NCBI GenBank assembly: GCA_029227035.1
Contig: JAQXZD010000017.1
Location: 1-64,000 of the forward strand
Reading direction: 5' to 3'
DNA: 64,000 bases
From: Lachnospiraceae bacterium
Lineage (GTDB): Bacteria; Bacillota; Clostridia; Lachnospirales; Lachnospiraceae
Part shown: positions 52,710 to 62,688 of the stretch, in pieces
How positions within the stretch are numbered: the stretch's first letter is position 1
Layout: every line of letters begins with the position of its first letter
Program-made: the position numbers and the translations under genes
The notes under the pieces: model-generated
What the model was told of the DNA's origin: nothing
The model's database searches: none
Seen by the model: only the letters and a program-made list of their open reading frames with translations

Positions 52710-55700
52710 GAACTTTCTGCATTTTCAACAATTTCCCTATTTAACAGTACTCTCATGTTCTCCAGAAGCGGCTTAAGCACCTCCAGAATCTCCCTGTTTT
52801 TTTCCCGTGAATTCACCCGAAGCTGATACAGAAAATACGGTGCTTTGGAATCTGCCACAAATTTCAGTGCCGGCGCACACATCTGAATCAGTGTCGGAAT
52901 CTTCGCCGGATCAATCCCCGCATGCTCGTACATGGTAATCTTAAGCGAATCTTCATTCTGCGTAATTTCACTGACATACACACTGTGAGCCGCTGCCTTA
53001 ATCCTTGCAATCTCCAACAGGTTCTGAACCGATTTCGGAGGCTCCCCGAAACGGTCAATCAGCTCTTCCAGCATTTCCTCCACTTCCTCATCCGTCTCAA
53101 TTCCGGCAATTCTCTTATAAATATCCAGTTTCTGCGATTCATTGGCAATATAGGTTCCCGGAATAAAGGCATCCGTCCGGATATCCACGGAGGTATCAAA
53201 GGACTCTTCCACCTTCTCGCCTTTGGCTTCCCGCACTGCCTCATGGAGCATTTTGCAGTACAAATCGTAACCGACGGCTTCCATATGTCCGCTCTGCTGC
53301 GCGCCCAAAAGGTTTCCGGCGCCGCGAATCTCCAGATCGCGCATTGCAATCTTAAACCCACTCCCCAGATCTGAATATTCACGAATTGCGGCAAGCCTCT
53401 TTTCTGCCACCTCTTTCAGCATCTTATTCCTGCGATACATCAGAAAAGCATATGCCGTGCGATTGGAGCGTCCCACTCGTCCCCTGAGCTGATAAAGCTG
53501 TGACAAACCCATATTATCCGCATCATGAATGATCATTGTATTGACGTTTGAAATATCAAGTCCTGTTTCAATAATTGTCGTAGACACCAGTACATCAATC
53601 TCTCCGTTAATAAACCGGTACATGATATCCTCCAGTTGCGTCTCCCGCATCTGCCCGTGGGCAAAGGCCACATTTGCTTCCGGCACCAATGCCTGAATCC
53701 GGCTTGCCATCTCTGCAATATCCTTTACGCGGTTATAGACATAGTACACCTGACCGTTTCTTCCCATCTCACGGGTTATCGCTTCCCGAACCAGTTCTTC
53801 ATTATATTCCATAACATAAGTCTGTATCGGCACCCGGTCCATTGGCGGTTCCTCCAGAACGCTCATATCCCGGATTCCAATCAGACTCATATGCAGGGTA
53901 CGGGGAATCGGAGTTGCCGTCAATGTCAGGACATCCACATTTGTCTTCATCTGCTTAATTTTTTCTTTATGTGCCACGCCAAACCGTTGTTCCTCATCCA
54001 CCACCAAAAGTCCCAGATCCTTAAACACCACATCCTTGGACAGAAGCCGGTGCGTTCCGATCAGAATATCCACCTGCCCTTTCTTCAGGTCGGAAATGGT
54101 CTGCTTCTGCTGCGCCGCGGTGCGGAATCTGCATAATAAATCCACGCGAACCGGAAAATCCTTCATTCGCTGGGAAAAGGTGTTATATATCTGTTGTGCC
54201 AGAATCGTGGTCGGTGCCAGATATGCTACCTGCTTGTTCTCCTGAACTGCCTTAAAAGCTGCGCGAATCGCAATCTCTGTCTTGCCGTAGCCAACATCCC
54301 CGCAGATGAGGCGATCCATGATCTTGTGGCTCTCCATGTCTTTTTTCGTCGCTTCAATGGCAAGTACCTGATCTTCGGTCTCTTCAAACGGAAACAATTC
54401 CTCAAACTCTTTCTGCCATACGGTATCCGGTCCATACATATAACCGTTCTGTTCCTCCCGTAAAGCGTAAAGTTTCACCAGATCCTGTGCAATCTCCTGA
54501 ACCGCTCCGCGCACCTTCGTCTTGGTTTTCGTCCATTCCTGTCCGCCCAGCTTGTTCAGTTTTGGCTTTCGGGCATCCTTGCCCGCATATTTTTGTATCA
54601 GTTCCAACTGGGTTGCAAGAATGTAGAGGTTGGAGCCTCCCGCATATTCAATCTTGATATAATCTTTGACCTTGCGATCCACTTCAATCTTCTCAATTCC
54701 CTTATAAACGCCCAGTCCGTGGTTCTCATGTACCACATAATCGCCCACGCTCAGGTCGGTAAAGCTCTGTATCTTCTCCCCCTCATAAGTGTGATGCCGC
54801 TTCTTTTTCTTCTTCTCCGCGCCAAAGATATCACTTTCCGTGATGACCGCAAAGGAAAGCATCGGATATTCATATCCTTTATGCACCTTTCCATAGCAGA
54901 CCATAATCTGTCCCGGAAGAAGCTCGTGATCATAGTCCTCTGTGTAAAAGCATGTTAAGTCCTCATTTAATATATCCTCTGCAAGCCTCTGCGCACGGGT
55001 TTTGGACCCGGAAAGGAGAATAATCCGGTAACCGTTCTTCTTATACCGCTTTAAATCCTTAATCAGAAGCTCAAAACTGTTGTTATAGGCGCTGACGCTT
55101 TTTACATGCAGTCCAAACTGTCCGTTCGATTGCAGCCCGCAGGTTTTGATATCCAGTGCAGACAGCGCAATACAGGAATACCGTTCCAGCTTTGCCATGA
55201 TTTCCTTATAGGAAAAAAGCTCTTTCATCTGTCCCGGAAGAATATATCCCTTCTCCAGACGCTGTTTCATGCTTTCCGCAAACTCCAGCTCTGTCTGCCG
55301 CCCACGCTCCGTGCTCCGGCTCAATTCATCAAAAAACAAAAATGTCTCTTCTGGTGCAAAATAATCCAGAAGTCCAACCTTTTCCTTACAAAAATACGAC
55401 AAAAAAGCATCCATTCCAGCCGTATCGGAAAGTTCTTCCCATCCTTCCGCCAATTCGTCAATCTCTGATTGCAGGCGGTACGCCTCCTCCGTCTTCATTT
55501 CCGAACGGAATTTCCGGGCACATTCCTTTGCCTCCTCCCGGATCGCATCAATACCTACCTGCCTCTGTTCCGTAGTCAATACCAGCTCACATGCCGGATA
55601 AATAGCGATTTCCGTCAGATTTTCAATCGACTTTTGACTTTCTACATCAAAAAAACGAATGGTATCCACTTCGTCATCCCACATCTCAATACGAACCGGA

Positions 55701-56257
55701 TTCTCCTCCGTCAACGGGAAAACATCAATAATTCCTCCCCTCACCGCAAACTGTCCGATATTTTCCACCTGATATTCTTTTTCATATCCCATGCGCACAA
55801 AAAGCGCCACAAGCTCCTCTATGTCGAGGACGTCTCCCGGCGCAATCCGCACGATGGAATCCCACATCCGCTTTGCCGGTGCCATGGTATTCATCAGTGC
55901 ATCAAAGGTTGTAATGATGGTTACTTCTTCCTGTTCGTGCATGGCACGAAGCGCATTCATCCGCTCCGCCGTCAACAAATTTCCACGAATATCCGACTGG
56001 TAGAACAGCACATCCTTTGCCGGATAATACACCACCGACGAATCGAAAAAACGGTAATCCTCATACAGTTCCTTTGCTTTCTGTTCCTGAAAGGTAACAA
56101 CTATTCTCTTTTTTCTGCCGCCCGCCAGCGCATAGATGAAATGCGGCTTCTGCGCGTCGATACAGCCGCTTACGGTTACAAGCCCTGCCTTTTGCGTTGC
56201 GCGCACCATATCTTCATATCCGCCCAGCTCCCGCAGCGGTTTAACAAATGCTTCCAC
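52703..56257 (-). CDS. mfd: transcription-repair coupling factor
   Basis: Removes RNA polymerase stalled at DNA damage and recruits UvrA. It is 1184 residues: a UvrB-like N part (about 1-350), the RNA-polymerase-interacting domain with SVGDYVVHENHGLGVYKG (about 505), a RecG-like helicase with Walker A GDVGYGKTE and DEEQRFGV, and the TRCF C-terminal domain. It begins at the base after the pth stop. pth-mfd is the conserved Firmicutes order. Confidence 0.97.
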   Translation of the reverse strand: MEAFVKPLRELGGYEDMVRATQKAGLVTVSGCIDAQKPHFIYALAGGRKKRIVVTFQEQKAKELYEDYRFFDSSVVYYPAKDVLFYQSDIRGNLLTAERMNALRAMHEQEEVTIITTFDALMNTMAPAKRMWDSIVRIAPGDVLDIEELVALFVRMGYEKEYQVENIGQFAVRGGIIDVFPLTEENPVRIEMWDDEVDTIRFFDVESQKSIENLTEIAIYPACELVLTTEQRQVGIDAIREEAKECARKFRSEMKTEEAYRLQSEIDELAEGWEELSDTAGMDAFLSYFCKEKVGLLDYFAPEETFLFFDELSRSTERGRQTELEFAESMKQRLEKGYILPGQMKELFSYKEIMAKLERYSCIALSALDIKTCGLQSNGQFGLHVKSVSAYNNSFELLIKDLKRYKKNGYRIILLSGSKTRAQRLAEDILNEDLTCFYTEDYDHELLPGQIMVCYGKVHKGYEYPMLSFAVITESDIFGAEKKKKKRHHTYEGEKIQSFTDLSVGDYVVHENHGLGVYKGIEKIEVDRKVKDYIKIEYAGGSNLYILATQLELIQKYAGKDARKPKLNKLGGQEWTKTKTKVRGAVQEIAQDLVKLYALREEQNGYMYGPDTVWQKEFEELFPFEETEDQVLAIEATKKDMESHKIMDRLICGDVGYGKTEIAIRAAFKAVQENKQVAYLAPTTILAQQIYNTFSQRMKDFPVRVDLLCRFRTAAQQKQTISDLKKGQVDILIGTHRLLSKDVVFKDLGLLVVDEEQRFGVAHKEKIKQMKTNVDVLTLTATPIPRTLHMSLIGIRDMSVLEEPPMDRVPIQTYVMEYNEELVREAITREMGRNGQVYYVYNRVKDIAEMASRIQALVPEANVAFAHGQMRETQLEDIMYRFINGEIDVLVSTTIIETGLDISNVNTMIIHDADNMGLSQLYQLRGRVGRSNRTAYAFLMYRRNKMLKEVAEKRLAAIREYSDLGSGFKIAMRDLEIRGAGNLLGAQQSGHMEAVGYDLYCKMLHEAVREAKGEKVEESFDTSVDIRTDAFIPGTYIANESQKLDIYKRIAGIETDEEVEEMLEELIDRFGEPPKSVQNLLEIARIKAAAHSVYVSEITQNEDSLKITMYEHAGIDPAKIPTLIQMCAPALKFVADSKAPYFLYQLRVNSREKNREILEVLKPLLENMRVLLNREIVENAESSC

Positions 56258-56842
56258 TTATTCCTTACTCCCCTGCTTTTTTGCATTAAAATCATTCATT
56301 GCCTTGTCCACCTGTCCCTGAAGCATCATAACCACCGCTTCCTGTGCATCCTCTATGGCGCTATTTACCGCCTTTCTGTCCTCCTCTGGAAATTTTCCCA
56401 GAACATAATCCGCAAGGTCCCAGCCTGCAGGTTTTTCTCCGACGCCGACTTTAATCCGCATAAAATTCTGTGTACCGACGTCCGCAATGATGCTCTTGAC
56501 TCCGTTATGTCCACCGGCGCTTCCCTTTTTCCTTATCCGGATATTCCCCGGTGCCAAAGATATGTCATCAAAAATAACCAGCATTTCCTCTTCCGGATCC
56601 AGCTTATAAAACTGAACAATCTCCGCAACGCTCTCTCCGCTGAGGTTCATGTATGTCTGCGGTTTTGCCAGCATAACCTTTGTTCCTTCAATCACGCCGG
56701 TTCCGCACAAAGCCTTATGCTTCTTATCCTTTACCGGAATATGATAGCGCTCCGCCAGCGCATCAATGGTATCAAATCCCACATTATGTCTTGTATTTTC
56801 ATATCTTTTGTCCGGATTGCCCAGACCAACAATTAAAAACAT
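56258..56842 (-). CDS. pth: peptidyl-tRNA hydrolase
   Basis: Releases tRNA from drop-off peptidyl-tRNA. It is 194 residues: LIVGLGNPDKRYENTRHNVGFD with the catalytic His20 region, KPQTYMNLSGESV and DDISLAPGNIRIRKKGSAGGHNGVKSI. The ATG at 56842 has AGGAGAG six bases upstream; a longer frame starts inside that site. The spoVG terminator is just upstream. Confidence 0.96.
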   Translation of the reverse strand: MFLIVGLGNPDKRYENTRHNVGFDTIDALAERYHIPVKDKKHKALCGTGVIEGTKVMLAKPQTYMNLSGESVAEIVQFYKLDPEEEMLVIFDDISLAPGNIRIRKKGSAGGHNGVKSIIADVGTQNFMRIKVGVGEKPAGWDLADYVLGKFPEEDRKAVNSAIEDAQEAVVMMLQGQVDKAMNDFNAKKQGSKE

Positions 56843-56865
56843 CGCATTCTCTCCTATCATGTCCT

Positions 56866-56896
56866 AAGAAAAGGGCTATGGATTACTCCACAGCCC
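56866..56896 (-). terminator. spoVG terminator
   Basis: GGGCTGTGGA (56896-56887 on the minus strand) pairs with TCCATAGCCC (56882-56873, one wobble), followed by TTTTCTT. It lies about 20 bases past the spoVG stop. Confidence 0.85.
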
Positions 56897-56917
56897 CATG
56901 CCTTTTATTTTAATTGT

Positions 56918-57184
56918 TTATTCGGTTTCCTGCAAGACCTCTTCGTATTTTTCCAAAATTAATCTCTGGATATTCTCTCTTGTCTGGGAGTTAATCGGAT
57001 GAGCAATATCCCGATATTCGCCGTCTGCCGCCTTGCGGCTCGGCATTGCAATGAACAGGCCTTTCTCACCCTCGATAATCTTGATATCATGCACCACAAA
57101 CTCATTTTCAATGGTGATTGATACCACAGCTTTCATTTTGCCTTCTTTATCCATCTTGCGAATTCTAATGTCTGTAATCTGCAT
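56918..57184 (-). CDS. spoVG: septation regulator/RNA-binding protein SpoVG
   Basis: An 88-residue global regulator that binds nucleic acids. It begins [19 protein letters not shown] and includes [24 protein letters not shown], the highly conserved core. The ATG at 57184 follows AGGGGGATT; the longer frame overlaps glgD. It is 20 bases after the glgD stop with no terminator between, so it is probably co-transcribed with glgC-glgD. Confidence 0.96.
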   Translation of the reverse strand: MQITDIRIRKMDKEGKMKAVVSITIENEFVVHDIKIIEGEKGLFIAMPSRKAADGEYRDIAHPINSQTRENIQRLILEKYEEVLQETE

Positions 57185-57204
57185 ACATAATCCCCCTTGT
57201 TGTC

Positions 57205-58323
57205 TTAAAGCTCGTATCTTTCGTTCTTTTCTGAAATAATCAATATTTCGTTGTCTCCACAATAATAATTGTTTGCTTTGAGCGTTCCGTTGCTTTCCAC
57301 AATACAGTTCTCCACATGCGTATTATCCGCAATATATGCACCGTTTAATATGATGGAATTCTTGATTACGCAGTTCTTTCCGATAAACACTTTCTTGAAC
57401 AATACGGAGTTTTCCACCTTGCCGTTGATGATGCATCCGCTTGAAATCAGACTGTTGCAGATATCGGAACCAACATTGTATTTTGCCGGAGGAAGATCGT
57501 CCACCCTGGAGTAAATCTTAGGTTCTTCCCGGAAAAAGTACTTGCGCACATCTGTTTTCAGGAAATCCATGTTTGTCCGGTAATAATCGTTGGTACTTGC
57601 AATATTGCTCCAATAATGCTTCATCTTGTAACCAAAAATCCGGTTTACATTGCGGTAGCGTATCAGAATATCCGTCACAAAGTCAAAACGGTTTTCTTCT
57701 GCGGCTTTCTCCAAAAGTTCTATCAGCCTTCTTCTTCTGATTATGTATACACCCGCTGAAATCGTGTTGGACTGCGCCACCAGTGGCTTCTCCTCAAAAT
57801 CAATGATTCTGGAATCCTCATTCATCCGGACAACTCCGTATCGGCTCACGTCTGCATCCGCCGGCATATCCTTACATGCCACGGTGATATCCGCTTTCTT
57901 TTCAATATGGTAATTCAACAGCTCATTGTAATCCATCTTATATACACAGTCACCGCTGGATATAATGACATACGGTTCATGATGATTCTTAAGGAAATCG
58001 ATATTCTGATACATGGCATCTGCCGTTCCTCTGTACCAGTCCCTGTTCTCTGCCGTCACCGTCGGTGTAAACAGATACATGCCGCCCTGCTTACGTCCAA
58101 AATTCCACCATTTTGAAGAACTTAAATGTTCATTTAATGATCGCGTATTGTACTGTGTCAACACCGCAACTGTCTGCACATGAGAATTGCTCATATTGCT
58201 CAGCGCAAAATCTATACAGCGGAAGCTTCCTCCGATCGGCATTGCGGGAATCGCCCGTTTCTTTGATAACTCGCCCATTCGATTGCTATTGCCGCCAGCT
58301 AAAATAATTCCTATTGCCTTCAT
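57205..58323 (-). CDS. glgD: glucose-1-phosphate adenylyltransferase subunit GlgD
   Basis: A 372-residue nucleotidyltransferase-like subunit. It begins [20 protein letters not shown], where the usual GGQGxRL loop of GlgC is changed, as is typical of the regulatory GlgD. A left-handed beta-helix C-terminal domain follows. It partners GlgC in making ADP-glucose for glycogen. Its ATG overlaps the glgC stop by four bases. Confidence 0.94.
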   Translation of the reverse strand: MKAIGIILAGGNSNRMGELSKKRAIPAMPIGGSFRCIDFALSNMSNSHVQTVAVLTQYNTRSLNEHLSSSKWWNFGRKQGGMYLFTPTVTAENRDWYRGTADAMYQNIDFLKNHHEPYVIISSGDCVYKMDYNELLNYHIEKKADITVACKDMPADADVSRYGVVRMNEDSRIIDFEEKPLVAQSNTISAGVYIIRRRRLIELLEKAAEENRFDFVTDILIRYRNVNRIFGYKMKHYWSNIASTNDYYRTNMDFLKTDVRKYFFREEPKIYSRVDDLPPAKYNVGSDICNSLISSGCIINGKVENSVLFKKVFIGKNCVIKNSIILNGAYIADNTHVENCIVESNGTLKANNYYCGDNEILIISEKNERYEL

Positions 58324-59594
58324 TTCTTGTCACCTGCCTTAATAATTACTTCGCCGCTTGCCAATATTCCGTTCGGATAATCCTCCTTCTCTGTCACTCC
58401 GGAAATCGCAGTATTCTTTCCAATCTTAACATTTTCCGGAATAACGGAGTTTTCTCCCACTGTCACAAGCCCAAATGAATAGATACTCTCATTCAGCTTA
58501 TTCGGTGCTTCATCTCCAATGCCCAGAATTGCGCCATCTTCTATACGGCAATTCTCCGCCACAATGGATTTGTCAATCGTAACATTTCTTCCGATACTGG
58601 AATCCTTCATAATAATGGAATTACGGATAATCGTTCCTGGTCCGATATACACATTCGGTCCGATTACGGAATTGATGACCACTCCGTAAATCTCGGAGGC
58701 TTCACCAATGATACATTTCTCCACATGTGCTTCCCTGGACAGGTACTGTGGTTCAATCGTATCGCTCTTCGTATAAATCTTCCAATATTCCTCGTACAGA
58801 TTAAATTCCGGTATCAGATCAATCAGCTCCATATTGGCTTCCCAATAGGAACCGAGCGTTCCCACATCTTTCCAGTATCCGTTAAATTCATAAGCAAAAA
58901 GCCGCTTGTCATTCTTGAAGCAGTACGGGATAATATGCTTACCAAAATCACAACTTTGTTCATCCCGAAGCTCAATCAGCGCCTCCTTTAACACCTTCCA
59001 CGAGAAAATGTAAATTCCCATGGAAGCCAGATTGCTTCTCGGATTCTCCGGCTTTTCTTCAAAGTCCATAATCTTCTTGTTCTCATCCGCAATCACAATT
59101 CCAAAACGGCTTGCCTCCTCCATCGGAACCGGCATTGTGGCGATTGTAACATCCGCCTGATTCTGTTTGTGAAAATCAAGCATCACCTCATAGTCCATCT
59201 TGTAAATGTGATCCCCGGAAAGAATCAATACATACTCCGGATTATAATTCTCCATATAGCGCAGATTCTGATAAATCGCATTTGCCGTACCGGTATACCA
59301 CTCACTGTTATTACTTCTCTCATACGGTGGCAGAACCGTAACTCCCCCATTATTTCGATCCAAATCCCACGGAATGCCGATTCCGATGTGCGTATTCAGC
59401 CGGAGTGGCTGATACTGTGTCAGCACACCTACCGTATCGATACCGGAATTAATGCAGTTACTGAGCGGAAAATCTATGATTCTGTACTTCCCCCCAAATG
59501 TCACCGCAGGCTTGGCTACATCTGCCGTCAGAACTCCAAGTCTGCTGCCTTGACCGCCTGCTAAAAGCATAGCTATCATTTCTTTTCTAATCAC
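58320..59594 (-). CDS. glgC: glucose-1-phosphate adenylyltransferase, catalytic subunit
   Basis: Makes ADP-glucose from glucose-1-phosphate and ATP. It is 424 residues. [19 protein letters not shown] holds the intact pyrophosphorylase loop and [15 protein letters not shown] the catalytic Asp; the C-terminal beta-helix is at about 290-410. The start is GTG at 59594, with AGGAGTG upstream and homology beginning there; the longer frame has 15 extra residues. It heads glgC-glgD-spoVG. Confidence 0.95.
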   Translation of the reverse strand: MIRKEMIAMLLAGGQGSRLGVLTADVAKPAVTFGGKYRIIDFPLSNCINSGIDTVGVLTQYQPLRLNTHIGIGIPWDLDRNNGGVTVLPPYERSNNSEWYTGTANAIYQNLRYMENYNPEYVLILSGDHIYKMDYEVMLDFHKQNQADVTIATMPVPMEEASRFGIVIADENKKIMDFEEKPENPRSNLASMGIYIFSWKVLKEALIELRDEQSCDFGKHIIPYCFKNDKRLFAYEFNGYWKDVGTLGSYWEANMELIDLIPEFNLYEEYWKIYTKSDTIEPQYLSREAHVEKCIIGEASEIYGVVINSVIGPNVYIGPGTIIRNSIIMKDSSIGRNVTIDKSIVAENCRIEDGAILGIGDEAPNKLNESIYSFGLVTVGENSVIPENVKIGKNTAISGVTEKEDYPNGILASGEVIIKAGDKK

Positions 59595-59685
59595 GTTATC
59601 ACTCCTCGTCTGTTCTAAAAAATATCCCAATTGCAACACAGCATACTGTCATGTTTATTCCCACATGATATATTTTGCTATGTTC

Positions 59686-59714
59686 ATTATAACATATTGT
59701 ACCCCTATAAACAA
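59686..59714 (-). promoter_or_regulatory. glgC operon promoter
   Basis: TTGTTT (59714-59709), 17 bases, TATAAT (59691-59686) on the minus strand, about 90 bases upstream of the glgC GTG. Confidence 0.75.
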
Positions 59715-59798
59715 CATTTTTCACAAATGTATTCCAAAATATTGTTTTTTTTCAGCAAAATGCACAACATATTTTTAGGTGCACCACAAGTGGCAGAG

Positions 59799-59807
59799 TG
59801 GTATAAT
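59799..59807 (+). promoter_or_regulatory. extended -10 promoter of murC
   Basis: TGGTATAAT is an extended -10 element (TGN before TATAAT), with no good -35. It is about 40 bases before the murC ATG. Confidence 0.6.
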
Positions 59808-59845
59808 GCTAATAAAATATAAGTATAAAACAGGTAGGTAATCTC

Positions 59846-61225
59846 ATGTACAAATTAAATTTCAACGAACCAATTCACATACACTTTATAGGAATTGGCG
59901 GTATCAGTATGAGCGGACTTGCGGAAATCCTTCTTGCGGAAGGCTTCACCATCTCCGGCTCCGATTCCAAAGAATCCAATCTGACACGCGCGCTGGCTTC
60001 CAAAGGAGCCAGAGTCATTTACGGACAAAGCGCAGACAACATCACTTCCGACATTGATCTGGTAGTCTATACGGCTGCCATTCATCCGGATAATCCGGAA
60101 TACATGCAGGCGCAGAACCTGAAACTTCCGATGCTTTCCCGCGCCGAACTGCTCGGCCAGATTATGGATAATTACAGCAGTTCTGTCGCCATAGCCGGAA
60201 CCCACGGTAAGACCACCACCACATCAATGGTCAGTGAGATTCTCATGGCTGCAAAAAAGGATCCAACCATCTCCGTGGGAGGAATCCTGCCGTCCATCGG
60301 AGGCAATCTTCGAGTCGGTTCTTCCCCTGTATTTGTCTCAGAGGCATGCGAATACACCAACAGCTTTTTGCACCTTTGTCCAAAATACAGCATTATCTTA
60401 AATATTGAAGCTGAACATCTGGACTTTTTCAAGGATCTGGATGATATCCGTCATTCTTTCCGGCAGTTTGCAGGCAACACGCACCCTGACGGCGCCACCA
60501 TCATAAACGGCGAAATCACCGATACCGAAGCCATTACTGCCGGACTTCCGCAGCAGATCATTACATATGGTTTTGATTCGCAATTTGACTTCTATGCCAC
60601 AGATATTTCCTTTGATGAAAAAGCGTGTCCGAGTTTTCTTGCCATGCACGGTGACACAGAACTTGCAAGAATCACCTTGTCCGTACCGGGACGGCACAAT
60701 GTAAGCAATGCCCTTGCCGCCATTGCCCTTGCCGTTACAATGGGTATCGATATGGAAACCATCGCTTCCGGTCTGCACAATTTCGGCGGCACGAACCGCC
60801 GTTTCCAGTACAAAGGCTGTGTGGACGGTGTCACAATTATCGACGATTACGCACACCATCCTACCGAGATTCGCGCGACGCTGACCGCAGCACAAAACTA
60901 TCCGCACAAACGGCTTGTTGTTGTGTTCCAGCCTCACACCTATTCCCGGACCAAAGCATTCCTGGATGACTTTGCTGAAGTGCTTTCGCTGGCAGACATG
61001 GTTGTTCTTGCAGATATTTTTGCCGCCCGCGAGCAGAACACATACGGTATTTCCTCAAAAGATATTCTGTGCCGATTACAGGAAAAGGGAACAGAAGCCT
61101 ACTATTTTCCTTCTTTTGAAGAAATCGAAAAATTTTTATTAAAAAAATGTATGCACGATGACCTGTTGATAACCATGGGAGCCGGAAATGTAGTAGAAAT
61201 CGGCGAAGCTCTTCTTGGTCAATAA
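59846..61225 (+). CDS. murC: UDP-N-acetylmuramate--L-alanine ligase
   Basis: Adds L-Ala to UDP-MurNAc in peptidoglycan synthesis. It is 459 residues: HFIGIGGISMSGLAEIL at the nucleotide-substrate end, P-loop GTHGKTTTTSM (about 116-126), ACEYTNSFLHL, and the C-terminal DDYAHHPTEI with its DYAHHP motif. It is close to a terminator and to DnaA boxes whose first copy begins just after its stop. Confidence 0.97.
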   Translation: MYKLNFNEPIHIHFIGIGGISMSGLAEILLAEGFTISGSDSKESNLTRALASKGARVIYGQSADNITSDIDLVVYTAAIHPDNPEYMQAQNLKLPMLSRAELLGQIMDNYSSSVAIAGTHGKTTTTSMVSEILMAAKKDPTISVGGILPSIGGNLRVGSSPVFVSEACEYTNSFLHLCPKYSIILNIEAEHLDFFKDLDDIRHSFRQFAGNTHPDGATIINGEITDTEAITAGLPQQIITYGFDSQFDFYATDISFDEKACPSFLAMHGDTELARITLSVPGRHNVSNALAAIALAVTMGIDMETIASGLHNFGGTNRRFQYKGCVDGVTIIDDYAHHPTEIRATLTAAQNYPHKRLVVVFQPHTYSRTKAFLDDFAEVLSLADMVVLADIFAAREQNTYGISSKDILCRLQEKGTEAYYFPSFEEIEKFLLKKCMHDDLLITMGAGNVVEIGEALLGQ

Positions 61226-61226
61226 C

Positions 61227-61244
61227 TTATCCACATTATCCACA
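61227..61244 (+). promoter_or_regulatory. two abutting consensus DnaA boxes
   Basis: TTATCCACA at 61227-61235 is repeated at once at 61236-61244. Both are perfect matches to the DnaA-box consensus. The second overlaps the 5' arm of the murC terminator. Confidence 0.8.
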
Positions 61245-61289
61245 TGGAGATGTTCATTTTTATTCCCGGCTCCATGTGGATTTTTTATT
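61240..61289 (+). terminator. murC terminator
   Basis: CCACATGGAG (61240-61249) pairs perfectly with CTCCATGTGG (61270-61279), then ATTTTTTATT. The loop is 20 bases. Confidence 0.8.
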
Positions 61290-61369
61290 TGCAGGAACAA
61301 AAAAGTTCACCTGCCACATCCCCCTTATTTTATGCATTCCTTATGTTTTTTTAAATGGTCCATTGATTT

Positions 61370-61397
61370 TTATCCGGATTTATCCACTTTATCCACT
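61370..61397 (+). promoter_or_regulatory. second DnaA-box cluster
   Basis: TTATCCACT at 61380-61388 and again at 61389-61397, each one base off the consensus and abutting. A weaker TTATCCGGA is at 61370-61378. All read in the same direction as the first pair. Confidence 0.7.
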
Positions 61398-61474
61398 CAG
61401 TATCTTATGTTCGTAAAATCCTTGTTATTACTGGATTTGGGGACTTTTTTCTTCTTCCATTTGGAAAATTGTTG

Positions 61475-61483
61475 TGCTATAAT
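61475..61483 (+). promoter_or_regulatory. extended -10 promoter of the dnaD-like operon
   Basis: TGCTATAAT, an extended -10 without a good -35. It lies about 78 bases downstream of the second DnaA-box cluster. Confidence 0.55.
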
Positions 61484-61498
61484 CACAGATGCACAATC

Positions 61499-61553
61499 GT
61501 AATGTTCGTATATTTGGACATTACCTGCGCAGATGTCGCAAGCAGACATCTGC
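61499..61553 (+). promoter_or_regulatory. structured leader of the dnaD-like gene
   Basis: Two perfect hairpins in the 5' leader: GTAATGT/ACATTAC (61499-61505 with 61518-61524) and GCAGATGTC/GACATCTGC (61529-61537 with 61545-61553). No T tract follows, so they are not a terminator. The ribosome site starts eight bases later. Confidence 0.55.
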
Positions 61554-61573
61554 TTTGTAAGAGAGGTATGGCT

Positions 61574-62674
61574 ATGGTAAACATCCAATTGTATAACGAC
61601 TGCACAAGCGAAAATACAATCATTCCAAATCAATTCATCGACTTCTTCATGCCGGAAGCAAACGGCGAATTTGTGAAAGTATATCTATATTTATTACGTT
61701 GTATGCATTCTCATGCATATAATTGTACAATTTCTGCAATTGCAGATAAATTCAACAACACGGAGATGGATGTCATCCGCGCTCTGCGTTACTGGCAAAA
61801 GGTTGGTCTTCTCTCCCTGGAAGAAGACTCCGACAATCAGATTTGCGGAATCCGCTTTCTCCCGATTCCAACGGAGCAGCCGGCTCCTGCAGCCTGTGAC
61901 AACTCTGCTCAAGCCGTTCAGGTTCTTCAGAGTTCAACCCTCGCCGCAACCCAGCAGAGTTTCCCTGCAGCCACAAGCTATAAGGCTCCTGCGAAACGCA
62001 GCTATACCGCAGATGAGATCTTGAACTTTCGAAAGGATCCTGCCGTCTCAGAGCTTTTCTTTGTGGTGGAGACCTATATCAAGCATCCTCTCAGCGAGGA
62101 CGAGATGAACACGGTGCTGTTCTGGTATGAAGAGTTGCATTTTTCATCCGAACTGATTGTATATCTGTTGGAATACTGCATCAGCAAGGAACATTCCAGC
62201 ATCCGCTATATGAACAAGATTGCTTTAAGCTGGCATTCCAAAGACATTCAGACGGTTGAGCAGGCCAAGCAGGATGCAGCCATCCACAGCAAGGCATATT
62301 ACGGCATCATGAAGGCACTTGGCATCACCGGCAGAAATCTTGTGGATTCCGAGACTTCTTTTATCCGGAAATGGACCAAAGAGTATGCCTTTGACCTTTC
62401 GCTGATTCAGGAGGCATGCAGCCGCACCATTACGGCGATTCACCAGCCGAGCTTCGAATATACGGATTCCATCCTGACAAGCTGGCACAAGAATCATGTA
62501 CATACCCTGGAAGATGTCAGGAATCTGGATGCGGCTTACAGTAAAAACAAAAAGATTACGGTCAACACAGCTTCTTCCTCTTCCAAAAAGAAGAACAGTT
62601 TTAACAATTTTAATGCCCGTGATTACGATTATGATCATCTGGAAGAAATGTTGCTCTCTTCCACCGTACACTGA
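61574..62674 (+). CDS. DnaD/DnaB-domain replication protein
   Basis: A 366-residue protein with an N-terminal winged-helix-like region (about 20-90) and two DnaB_2/DnaD C-terminal-type helical domains (about 170-245 and 260-330). The second has the YxxxI-like YTDSILTSWHKN. Such proteins help load the replicative helicase at the origin and at restart. The ATG at 61574 has GAGAGG seven bases upstream; an ATG two codons earlier overlaps it. The dnaC-like gene follows at 14 bases, so the two are one operon. Confidence 0.88.
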   Translation: MVNIQLYNDCTSENTIIPNQFIDFFMPEANGEFVKVYLYLLRCMHSHAYNCTISAIADKFNNTEMDVIRALRYWQKVGLLSLEEDSDNQICGIRFLPIPTEQPAPAACDNSAQAVQVLQSSTLAATQQSFPAATSYKAPAKRSYTADEILNFRKDPAVSELFFVVETYIKHPLSEDEMNTVLFWYEELHFSSELIVYLLEYCISKEHSSIRYMNKIALSWHSKDIQTVEQAKQDAAIHSKAYYGIMKALGITGRNLVDSETSFIRKWTKEYAFDLSLIQEACSRTITAIHQPSFEYTDSILTSWHKNHVHTLEDVRNLDAAYSKNKKITVNTASSSSKKKNSFNNFNARDYDYDHLEEMLLSSTVH

Positions 62675-62688
62675 CTTTGGAGGATATC

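Noticed and set aside
61227..61400. Chromosomal origin of replication
   Set aside because: DnaA boxes are present but there is no dnaA, dnaN, rpmH or long AT-rich unwinding region beside them.
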